The notes under the pieces are model-generated. The model ran no database searches, was not told the origin of the DNA, and was given only the letters and a program-made list of their open reading frames with translations. A stretch of 64,000 bases of DNA from Burhinus oedicnemus. Taxonomy: Eukaryota > Chordata > Aves > Charadriiformes > Burhinidae. Positions 26,780-36,803 of this stretch are shown here, one piece after another (position 1 is the stretch's first letter; every line of letters begins with the position of its first letter). Made by a program: the position numbers and the translations under genes. The DNA is taken from the NCBI GenBank assembly GCA_008921705.1, contig VFFE01007193.1, positions 708,493-772,492 on the forward strand, read 5' to 3'.

Positions 26780-29700
26780 TCAGATGAGCAGCATCTCCTC
26801 AGTGGGGATGCTGAGGACCACCTCGGTATCCGGTGTGCACCTGAGAAAGAAATCAGAGTTAGGAGAGGCAAAGCAAAGAGTGGGAATATGCTGCTATGCT
26901 TCAGCTGGTTTGGTGCGAGGAGGAGGAGAAGCTCCTGCGCGGCCAGAGCAGGAGGTGAGGGACTGCTCGGATGCTCTGTGCAGCCCACCCAGAGCTCAGG
27001 GGGGTCCTATCCCCTACACGTCAGCCCCATCATCAGAGGGCATGGGGAGGGTGGAGGGAAGCCTGCCTTGTGTCTGCTGTGCCACCTTCTCCGTGTCCCC
27101 AGGGTCCGGGACTGGTTTTCAGTGGGGAGAGCCCAGACACTTGTTCTGGGATTTGGGACAAAGCAAACAGCTGGGGGAACAGCAGGAAAAACCCTTTAAA
27201 ACCAGATGAGGGTTGCTGTGCACAGCCCCTGTTCAGTGTGAATCAGAGCCCAGCCCGACCTCCAGCCCACCCCAGCACTATTTTGCTTTTTGGCTCACCC
27301 TTCATGGTCTACCCCGGCCACTTAACCCCTCTGCCTGTGAAAGAAATCAGCTCCAAGCCTGAGCCCTGCTCCACGGCCCTGTCTTAGACCACGCTTGTGA
27401 CTGAGCCCTCTGTAAGGCAGGCCCGGTGCTTGCTGGCCTTCCCAGAGAGGCAGAGCCAGATGTAGCCTCTGGGGCTCTGAGAGAAAGAAGGAATGAAATT
27501 AGCCACCCCTCACTGTCAATCCTGAAAGACAAACAAAAGCGGAGAAAGCCTGTCAGAGCAGCCAGGTACATCTGCTTTCTCGCAGAAAGAGGACAAGCAC
27601 AGTGAGCTGGGCTTGCTCAGAGCTGCGCTCATCCATCTTCGTCTCAGTCCAGTACAAACTGTGCATCCAGAGTGCCCCCAGTGCAGGGCTTGAAGCTGCT
27701 GGTGAAATCCACCCGGAGCTCCTTGAAGCAAGAGGATTTTTAAAGACAGGAAACTGATGGGAACAGATATGCAGGGGGTTACAGCTCCTCCGGGCTCCGC
27801 ATGCAGGGATTCAAGGAAGGCCCACAAGAGTCCTGTGCTCCTACACACCCCTACACTTACAGGCTGAGCACAGCTCATGTCTGATTTTGCTCTTTCAGGA
27901 AGCAAATCCAGTGTCTGGAACCAAAGGGTTAATTAGAAAAAATGAAGGGCTGGTGAAGTCGTGTGAAAAGTTGCAGGGAGGTCAGTGGGAAAGGGCTGAG
28001 GGATGGCGGAGAGGGCTCTGGCACAGCCTCCCGCCTGTCAGGGCGGGTAAGCACCAAATGCCTGACTTGTGATGTTACAGAAACTTTCCACTTGGGCCTT
28101 CCTGCTATTTTTAACTCTTCTCCCAGCCACCCTCAGTAACCTCAGCCCCACCAGCTGTCGAGGCTAATTAATTCCCTTTTTTATCATTTTTTTATCGGAA
28201 AAAAGTTAACTTGCAGTAATCCATCACACACCCGCTCATCTCCCCCCGCAGTCTCCTGACACATTCCAGTCTTTCCTGCTGCTTCGGTTTGTGCCTCTGC
28301 AGTGCTGCAGCCATACCTGACTTCCAGCTAAAACTCAGGCCCTGGAGCGGGAGATGCAGCCCTGCTTGTCATCTACATCACCATTGGTTTGCTGGGCGAG
28401 CATCTGCTCATCCCAAGGGATGATATTTTCATGCAAAATAACCCCTGTGTGCACGTGAGGTGTGGAGGAGCTGAGGGGCTGGCAGGCACCTGCAGTGGCA
28501 GGACCCGCTGGAAAGGAATGACTTTGTTAATGGACGTCTCTGTGCCAAGAACAACTTGTATAGGCAGTTGCTGTAAATAAACGCACTTATGCACGCTGTT
28601 CTGCGCACAACTTACGAGTTTCAGGCTACAGCATACTCGAGATTTAAACACATTTGACCCATTTTTTCTCAGGTTTGTACCCCTGGTCAGTGGACAGCAC
28701 AGAAAGCTGAGGCACCTCAGCAGCTCTAAATCATTTGTGATTTTTGTGATTTTTCCTGCCCTGGGCAGGACCCCACTGCTACAGGACAAAGGGCAGCGTT
28801 ATGCCTTCAGCCTGCCATGGGTATGGTGGAAAATAGCTTGTCACAGCTGGCTCTTGGTACGCTTCAGCCCACAGACTTGGCCCATCTGGGTCTGTCCCTG
28901 GAGAGAAGAGCCCAGTATTCCTGTGATGAAGCTGGCAGGGCCTTCTCCCCATCAATGCTAAGTGAGGATTCACCTTATGCTTTGTAATTCTTATATCCAG
29001 TATTGGCACAGCGCATGCTGGTAAGCAGGAGTGGGGATTACCCATAACCTCCACCAGGGAAGTAATTAGCTACCAGAGAACTGGGGCAGGGAAAGAGCAG
29101 TGAGAAAGGTAACAAAGTTGTGCTTTTTTGCTGTCAGCCAATGCCACTGACACATTTTTTTGCATATTAGGGAAATGGCTGCCCATCTTTATTCTCACAA
29201 AGTGCTGGTGCCATTTCACACAACCAGCAAGGTGGCTCGAGATGGGAGAGACCTGCCTTGACAGGGATGCTCCTCGCGAGCCTGACCCCTTCCCTCAGTT
29301 TTGTTTCCCAGCCACAAAGTGAAAACAATAAAGTAAGAGTCAGCGTAGGCACAACGGCCTTGAAAAGTTCTGATGGTCCTGACTGTCCCCCACTGCAGCC
29401 ACTAATAATCTCCACTTGCAGGCTGTGCAAAGGGAAGCCCAGAAGAGAGATGTGATGTGACCAAGGATCAGTATTAGAGCTGTGGCTAGTTTCTAGCTGC
29501 TCTTAGGCAAGCCACAGGGCCCTGCAGCCGCCTTCCCAAGCAGAACCCAACGTAACTGTGGGTTTATACCCCGGGATGGGCGTAGGTTTAACAGTGACAT
29601 CTGTGGAAACGATGGGATAAGGTTATTAGCACTCAGTGCCAAAGACTGTGCAGCCCAAGGTCACAGAGAAAGGGCTGTGCATGCCCACTGACCAGCCTTA

Positions 29701-32700
29701 CTTGGGCCTGTGGAGAAGAACATCAGCAAAGATCAGCTCTCTTGGGTCTCTTGCACGCTGGCGGAGTGTCTGGACGCTTCTCTTCAGCTCACCAATCTCC
29801 TCCTCCAGGTCCTTAATAATCTGAATTAACAACATTTCTAAGAGTTCTCTACTTTGCAATAGAAGCAGGAATTAAAGTTTTAGAGATTTTACAAACAGCA
29901 GAGCTAGAAAACATCCCTTGTGCAAGTAAGCCCCTAACAGGCTTCCTGAAATACCTGCTGGACTGCTTGCCCTCAGGATGTCCTAACAGCCCCCTGACTC
30001 CATGGAAATGGAAGGCAACATACCCCACTACGGCAGAAAAAATCCTCATGAAGGGCAAGGGCTGAGGGTGGCTGGCTCTGCTGCTCTGTGCTGGTTCTTC
30101 CCCAGCTCGCTCACCTCCCTTTGCCTCAGTATTCCACATCGCAGAACACGATTGTTTATCACCATCTGCTTCAGGCCATCCTGGTGCAGCAGCTTCTCCT
30201 GTGTGGGTGAAGAGAAGAAAACCAGCTGCAGAAACTCCCCGGTAACCACCAGCATGAAACGCTGCCACAGCTGGGTGCCAATGCTGGCCACGTCCAGAGT
30301 GTCACTCTTCAAGAAAATTATTTCTGCTCGAACAAGGTTTGGGTTCCAGCTCTAGAAAGAGACTGTCATTGAGATCACATCGTGCTGATCATGGAACAAG
30401 ACTGAGGAACTCAAGAGATCCAGTTCAGTTTTCCAGGGAAAGCTTATTAATATTGCTTGGGTAACTTATATCACCTGTGCTTACAAATTCACCTGTAAAA
30501 GGGTACAGCAGTTCTGCATCAGAGCAGGCTGTAAACGGAGTCAGTAATTAATATTTTCTTAGCGCTCTCAAACTGCTAACCTGGGAAAAGTGCTAAGAAC
30601 GTCATGCAAGCAGGAACTGTGCAACAGGAGTTTCTCCTGTTTGGGAAGAACGACCGCAGTCCCTGCTCTGTAATGCTGCATATAGTTTAATTTCTTCATG
30701 AATTTATTACAAACATGTGTGCGTTGCCATAGCGGTGTCACAGCCAATTAGCAAAGCAGCTTCCTAAATAATGTAATAAAACTGGGACCATAAAAGCAGG
30801 GTAAATATTGGGTCACAGTGCACTCACCTCCACATGGCAAACTCTCAGGAGTGAGTCTGAGAATATTTCAACACATCAGACTACAGCAGTAGTCATGTAC
30901 CATCCCAGCCTGACAAACAGCTCCACTACAGCATGAGGAGGGGAGCAGCAATGTTGTCACTCTTTGGGTGCTGGCTGCACTGTGCTATTGCTAATGGGCA
31001 ACGTGTGGAAGCCGCTGCCTCATCTCCCAGCTCCCAGAAACTGATTCCCCTCGCTGAGACATCAGATGAACTCCACAAACCTCCACGACTTTCTGTAACA
31101 GCACCTCTTGTTCCGCCTGTGCCTTCTCTTCTAATTTCTCCAAGACAGCCTTCCCCATTTCTTCTGTCTTGTATATCTCCTCCTGAGAACAGCAGGAAGC
31201 AGTGCACAAAACCAACAGGAGTGTTAGGCAAGATAACCATTTTGTTCCTTCCTCCCTGGCAATGCTGCAGGGAAGGAAAGGTCTCAGCACCTGCTGTAGC
31301 TCCTTCAGGTTCTGGATGCTGCGCTGCAGAAGGACTAGCTGGACAGCCTGTTCTGGATACTGCCCATTGATGTAGGTCCGCAGGACACCAAGCTCATCCT
31401 GGAGAACCTGTACCTTTGATGTGACTTCATCCAGCTGCTGCTGTAGCTCTGATTGAAAGTCAAAACAGAAAAACTCAACCCAGGGCTTCCAGAGCTTCGC
31501 TTCTTCACTAAGCTAAGGATTCTGTCCTGCACGTGCCTGAGCCCTTCTCTCTATAGAGATTACACACCCCGTGGGGAGTGGGAACGGCCACCTTGAGTCA
31601 GACCACCTTGACTGGATCCTGCCCCAATGGGACGGTGCAAACAGCTGCCAAGGAGACGATTCTTCCAGCCCCCCTGAGCACAGGCTGCTAGGTGTCACAG
31701 GGCTCTCTCCCTCCTGACAGGCTGATGGGAAGATCATCCCCATAGAGCAAATGGGATTCATTTTCAGAAATGGAATTGTTTGACATTTATAGGATCAATA
31801 CAGTGTCTTTAACCTAATAAGATGGAAAGCAAAGGTAATAACAGTTGTATAGACTGCATTTCATAGTAATGTGAGCAACTCACTTCCCAGATTCTTTTCC
31901 ATTGTTTTTTCCATTTCCTGGAGCTCTGCCCTTGCTGTGTCCAGCTGGTTTTGATTGAAGGTCTGCACCATTGCCTTCACCCTCTCCAGAGGGAGAAATC
32001 CAGTCACTGCTCGTTCCACAGAGCTCTGCAATGTCCCCCTACATCATCCCTGTGTTCCTCTCATGTGCAGTTGCTTGCGCTAGCAGCACAGAGGAATCCG
32101 TCACTGTGGCTGGTGCCAGCTCGTGCACAGAAGCTCCTCTAGGGAGCAGAGTGGTGCTTCAGGAGCCAGCTGGAGCCAAGGACATTATGGAGGGCTATAT
32201 TTGGGTTGTTACAGGGGTGACTACTGTTGCTTGGGACAGTTACAGTCAGGGTGCTCTCACGGCTTTAAAACACAGGCACAAAACAAGAGCACCTCACAGG
32301 ATCTTTGGGCATCAGGGAGCTCCCCCCACGACTGGGGTTGCTCCAGTGATACTCAGTGCAGTGGAAGGGGCTGGGCAGCAACTGACCCTTCTTCAGTACT
32401 AACGAGTAATGGGAAGCTCTGCATTCTGCTTAATTGGGTCTGTTGGCTAACAGTAAAGCCTCACCTGAAATACTTCATACTGCTGCAGCAAGACCCTCGC
32501 TTGCTTGGCAGTGCTGTCATCAGTGTGCTGGATGTCCTTAATCAGCTGGCAGTTGGTCTCTGCCAGGTGGGCACTGTGCTGCTTCAGCTCCTCGATGGCA
32601 TTTTTCTTCAGATTGGTCAGATTCTACAGGAATTTTTGGATTAAAGTGTTGGGGATTCCCTCAGTCCCACCTGCCCCGAGTTTTCTTACCATCATCTGCC

Positions 32701-34149
32701 AACCCTGGGACATTCCTGTCCTGTGGTAACAGCACCAACAAGACCCTCGCCATCCTGGCATCAAATAACAAACCTCAGTGCTGAGGCACTCTGACTTCCC
32801 CCATACAGCACACCCCTGCTCCCACATTCTTTACTACCAGCTGCAATATCACTGGCTCTTTTATAACCACCTTTCATCTACTAAAAAGCTGTAGTCATGT
32901 CCTTCACCTCAACCTTCTCTTTGCTAGACTGAGAAAATCTGATACCAACAGTCTTTTCTAACAGGTCACATTTCCTAAATCTCATCCCTCCTACTGCTAC
33001 AGTCTGGACTCTCTCTTGGTTTCTCTTAATTTTTCTTGATAGACAATATCAAGGTTAGATTTCACCAGCATTAAGCAAAGCAGCATAATTACCTCCAGTG
33101 TATTAATAAATAAACACATACCATTTTGCAAGAGTGAGTCAGGCTGCTAGAATTTCCTCCATAAAAGCAGCTGGCGTAACTGTATGGATTTGCTGCCTAT
33201 ATCCTAGCACTGGATATTTGTGCCACGTACCGTGATAATTTTGATCTCTTCCATGGTTTTAGCTAATTCAGCCTTCTTAAGCGCTAATTTCCTCTGAGTA
33301 AAACTTCTGTATTTCTCTTGGGATGATGATGTCTCTGAAGGCAAGGGTGGTTTTTTACTCAGCGTAAATGCAACTGGTGAAACAAAAAAAGAGGCCTGGG
33401 TTTATTTCACAGTCCAGTTTCAACACCTTACATCTACTCTCTCCTGTCATATGTGGCTGAGGGAAATATAAAGAACAACTGAGAGACTGAATTCAAATCT
33501 TCTGCGGCCCCAGCAAAAGCAGCTCGCAGTTATAACTGCTATAGCCCAGGAGCTGAGCCTACGAAGTGCTCCCTGGTCTTTTCTAGTTCTCCCCCTTTAT
33601 TCTCAGCATTTCCCCTTGGGTAATTTTCTTTTTGTGGCTTTTGCTGAATGTCTCCCAGCAGAAAGCACTGGGTTAATGCAAAAGCACCACCAGTGGGCAG
33701 GGGCAGCAGGGCAGCGTATAAGCGAATCTCTCCCAACCTGACTTGTTCTCCCCTTTCTTCTTCTTGTCCTCATTGGTGAGCGGTGGCAAAGTCACCCTGC
33801 GGGGTGGAGATTTCCTCTCCTCTGCTTCTGTCTTCTGCCATTTGCTGTAATCCTAAACTCATCATGACAGTAGCACAGAAAAGATTGGGAGTCAGAGGAG
33901 GCTTGTGAGCAGAGACCTCTCAGACATGACCCACAGTTCCAACTCCCCTCCGCAGCTCCTCTGCAGCTTCCAGGTGTCCCTTTGTGCCCTTTACCAGCAG
34001 CAAGTCTCAGGTCTGTTTGAAAGATGCTGCGTTTATAACCACAGCACTCTAAGTGCCATAAACCCCACTGGAACAAGAGACTTACTATTCTCTTGAACTC
34101 CTCCATGATACTCTGAACCAGGCCCTGTGCATCCACCTCTGCGCAGGCT
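26780..34149 (-). CDS. C20orf96: C20orf96 orthologue, coiled-coil protein (DUF4618 type); 5' end unresolved
   Basis: Ten exons chain in perfect phase: 34086-34149, 33738-33852, 33231-33373, 32465-32623, 31884-31983, 31291-31448, 31081-31182, 30115-30351, 29702-29820 and 26780-26840, giving 418 residues plus an unresolved first exon. The protein is rich in Glu, Lys, Gln and Leu heptads, typical of long coiled coils. Exon 6 has a QYPEQAVQLVLLQ stretch like the DUF4618 core. The tail reads ELIFADVLLHRPK then CTPDTEVVLSIP, split by the last intron. The name rests on this family resemblance and on position next to SOX12 and NRSN2, as in human 20p13. The function is not established. Exon 1 of this model starts one base into a codon, so an upstream exon or an unspliced start at 34205 is needed. 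Human protein is about 363 residues, so the bird form looks longer. Confidence 0.75.
26841..29701. other. Last intron of C20orf96, 2.9 kb
   Basis: No other exon is evident in either direction. It holds an AT-rich island at about 28140-28215 with TAATTAATT, TTTTTTATC and GTTAAC sequences in otherwise ordinary intron DNA. An AATAAA on the minus strand at 29188-29193 could end a shorter transcript that fails to splice the last intron, which would use the in-frame TAA at 29698-29700. Confidence 0.5.
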
Positions 34150-34309
34150 CTGGAAAGAAAAAGCGTAAGCCCAGCCACGAGGCTGAGCCCCGCAGCTCTA
34201 CCCATCACCACGGACAATCCTCTGTGGGTCCAAATTCAGAGCTGAGAGGCAGCAACACCCCCTGGGATATGGTACCCTTAGTGAACCCCACCTTCACCTA
34301 CCTCCCCTG

Positions 34310-34450
34310 CCCACAGGGAGCCCCCTACCCATCCTCCCTGCTCCATAGGGAGTCCCCTGTCCATCCCCTATGGGGAGCCACCCTCCTCACTCCATGCCCC
34401 ACGGGGAGTCCTCCTATCTGTCCCCTATGGGGACACCGCCCCGTCTGCTT
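34310..34450. repeat. Degenerate minisatellite of CCCCTATGGGGAG-like units
   Basis: Imperfect units built around the palindrome CCCCTATGGGG and its variants (CTCCATAGGGAG, GCCCCACGGGGAG) recur every 30-50 bases. The array lies just upstream of the first recognised C20orf96 exon in the transcript sense and may hide the true first exon. Confidence 0.6.
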
Positions 34451-34571
34451 CTTTGTCCCACTGGGAGCCCACGTGCCCCCGGGGGTCCCCCATACCCCAT
34501 GGCCCTCTGTCATCCTCCTGCCCCCCGGGGATCCTCCATACCCCGCGTTCCCGTCTCTCGGCCCCGGCCCG

Positions 34572-34585
34572 GTCTCCATGGCGAC
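34572..34585. promoter_or_regulatory. RFX X-box-like element
   Basis: GTCTCCATGGCGAC is an imperfect inverted repeat resembling the RFX X-box (two half-sites separated by two bases, GTNRCC-N-RGYAAC). It lies about 0.4 kb upstream of the first recognised C20orf96 exon, in a CpG-rich block. Confidence 0.35.
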
Positions 34586-35280
34586 AGCAGACGGGTACGG
34601 AGGCCGGGCGGGGCCCCCGCTCACGGGAAGGGGCGGGGGGGGCGCCCCCTGCCGGCTCCGCCCCAGCACCGCACGGCAGGAGCCCCGGGGGCAGAGGGGC
34701 GGGATCCACCGGGCTGGGGTCTGGGCCGGATCGGAAGGCCCCGCGGGACGGGCCCCGTGGGACGCGGACTCGGCTGCTTGCGGGGCAGCTGGGGACTGGG
34801 AGGGAGCAGAGCCCGCGGCGGCAGGACGGGGCGAGGGCCGGCCGACCGGGAGAGCCCGGAGCGAGGCGGCCCCGGTGCACGACGCCAGCGGGCACGGAGG
34901 AGCCGCCTCACGGCCCCACCGTGCTAACGGGCATTCACCCGGCCCCGCCCGCGGGAACGGGTGCGAAGCCTTGTGGGTCGGGAGGGAATGGCCGAGCAGG
35001 TGGACGGTGCCAGGGTCATACGGGAGCTGCGTGGCGGGTGCCCGGTAGCGGGCACGGCCTCCGGCCGCACCAGGCTGCAACAGCTCGGGCGGGCCCCAGG
35101 TTGCCAGGCCCTGTGCGAGGCCCAGCGCGATGGGGGAGCCACGGTAGTGGGTTGTGTGGTGTTCCCCGGGCAGCGGGGCTCCGGGGATCCGTGGGCAGGC
35201 CCGCAGGCTCCGGGGTAGGCCGCAGTGCCCGGGGTAGGCCCCGGGCGGCGGCGCGGCCCCGGGCCCCGTTCGGGCCCCCT

Positions 35281-35429
35281 GTTACCACAGTAACTGGCGG
35301 CGACGGCGCAGCCAATGGGGGCGCGCCTTGCGGCGGGCCCGCGCGCCGCGGCGGCAGCCAATGGGCGCGGCCCCTGGCGGGCAGCCCGCGGTCTCCGGGG
35401 TAACAGGGCCGCCGCCGCCGCTCCATTGG
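35281..35429. promoter_or_regulatory. Promoter-like cluster: X-box plus three CCAAT boxes
   Basis: A full consensus RFX X-box GTTACCACAGTAAC (35281-35294) is followed by CCAAT at 35312-35316, CCAAT at 35358-35362 and an inverted CCAAT (ATTGG) at 35425-35429, all in CpG-rich DNA. Spaced NF-Y boxes with an X-box are typical of an active promoter. The candidates are a leftward C20orf96 promoter, an upstream SOX12 promoter or a bidirectional one. No transcript start can be fixed from the sequence. Confidence 0.5.
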
Positions 35430-35814
35430 TGCCGCCCGCAGCCCCGCGGAGGGGGCGGGGCCAGGCCGGGAGGGGCGGGGCCTGGCTGGGCCGGGCCGCG
35501 AGGGGGACGAGGACCCACTCGTGTCACCGGGGCGAGCGGCGTGGCCGCCCCGTGGGCAGCGCATTCCCCGCTCGGCGACCCCTGTCCCCCGCCGGGAACC
35601 AACCCCCCGGGGAGACGCCGCTGGGGCGGGTGTGGGAGGGCGCGCCCACGAAGGCACCGGCCTTCCCACGCCGCGGCGGGGGGACGAGAGCTACAAGCCC
35701 CAGCGGGACGGCACGGGGGCTGTCCCGGGCCAGGGCTTTGCCGGGGGCACCGGGGAGAGCCGTGCCCGGCCCGGGGTGCAGCTCTCAGGGGTCCGTGAGG
35801 GGGGTGGGGCCTCC

Positions 35815-36075
35815 CGGGGGTGCCCACGTGCGGGTGTGGGGGGCACTGGGGTCACCGGGGTGCCCAGACCGGGGGAGCAGTCGGTCCTGGCAGTAGTTGG
35901 AGCATCCCGGGTGGGTACCGGAGGTCACGGGGAGGTACCGGGGTGCCCAGATCAGGGTACCGGGACGCTTGTGTGAAGGTACTGGGGTTCGCTGGGGGTG
36001 CCGTGCTGCTCAGGTGGGGGCACCGTGAGCTACCGGGGTGCCGTGGCGGGGGTACCGGGGGGTACCGGGGCGTGC
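35815..36075. repeat. GC-rich degenerate repeat of GGTACCGGGGTGCC units
   Basis: GGTACCGGGG or one-base variants recur at about 35926, 35935, 35957, 35977, 36052 and 36061, mixed with GGGGTGCC units. This is an interspersed minisatellite just upstream of the SOX12 core promoter. Confidence 0.7.
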
Positions 36076-36118
36076 CGCCCTGCCATTCTCTCCAGCAACC
36101 CCTCTCCGGAGGGCTCCC

Positions 36119-36240
36119 ATTGGCGGAGCTGGATATTCCCCCCCGCCCCGCGGCCAATGGGCCGGGGGGGGCGGTGCCTCCCATTGACAGAACCGGCGCG
36201 GCGGTGTTTACCGGGGGCGGGGCGGCGGCGGCTATAAGAG
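36119..36240 (+). promoter_or_regulatory. SOX12: SOX12 core promoter with TATA and CCAAT boxes
   Basis: A TATAAGAG box is at 36233-36240. Upstream are an inverted CCAAT (ATTGG, 36119-36123), a direct CCAAT (36154-36158) and a CCATTG variant (36181-36185), with GGGGCGGGG SP/KLF sites at about 36212-36222. A start about 30 bases past the TATA box would give a 5' leader of about 540 bases before the ATG. Confidence 0.6.
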
Positions 36241-36379
36241 CGGCACCGGGGGGCGTGCGGCTCCTGGGCTGCCCGCACCGCCCCCGCGTACCCCCGACCC
36301 ACACCCGCCGCAGCCTCCCCGCACCGCACCCGACCGGAGCATCCGCCGACTCAACCGGGGAAGCAACCCCGGGGCGGTG

Positions 36380-36575
36380 CGGAACATCCCGGAGCATCCT
36401 CGGACCGGCGCGGAGCGTCCCCGGGGCGGTGTGGAGCATCACCGAGCGTTCCCGTGCCGGTGCAGAACATCCCCGAGCATCCCCGGGCCGGTGCGGATCA
36501 TCCCAGGACCGAACCGCTGCGGAGCATCCCCGAGCTCGGAGACCACCGGGCCGACCCGGGGCCCCTCCGGAGCAT
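36380..36575. repeat. GGAGCATCCCCG repeat in the SOX12 leader
   Basis: GGAGCATC(C) recurs at 36391, 36433, 36521 and 36569, with further decayed copies (GGAACATCCC, CGAGCATCCCC) between, at spacings of roughly 40-90 bases. Most of the predicted 5' UTR of SOX12 is therefore repeat-derived. Copies also appear at 35899, 38558 and 41232. Confidence 0.7.
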
Positions 36576-36734
36576 CTCAGCGGCCGCCGCCCCGGCGGAG
36601 CCGCCCCCGCCGTGCGCCCCCGGGCCCCGGCGCGGCCCCCTGCGCCCCGCCCCGCCGCCGCCGCCCGCTCCGCACAATGGGGGCGGCGCGGCGCGGCGCG
36701 TAGCGGCGGGCGGGGAGGCGGCGGCGGCGGGCGG

Positions 36735-36766
36735 GGAGGAGGAGGAGGAGGAGGAGGAGGAGGAGG
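36735..36766. repeat. (GGA)n trinucleotide repeat in SOX12 5' UTR
   Basis: About ten GGA units directly followed by CGACGACGACGG, ending 38 bases before the SOX12 ATG. Such purine-rich GGA runs can form G-quadruplexes and may vary in length. Effect on translation is inference. Confidence 0.9.
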
Positions 36767-36803
36767 CGACGACGACGGCGGCGGGGGGGTCCCGGTCCCC
36801 GGC

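Noticed and set aside
29698..29700. TAA after HRPK as the C20orf96 stop
   Set aside because: The codon straddles a good splice donor (GTAAGG), and an in-phase terminal exon with a family-like ending is found at 26780-26840.
25571..29700. Hidden beta-defensin gene between REM1 and C20orf96
   Set aside because: No short frame with the six-cysteine spacing or a preceding signal-peptide exon is evident.
34224..35403. Long frames near 34.2-35.4 kb on both strands, including ATG at 34578
   Set aside because: GC-rich, repeat-containing and without domain matches; the in-frame zinc knuckles expected for ZCCHC3 are absent.
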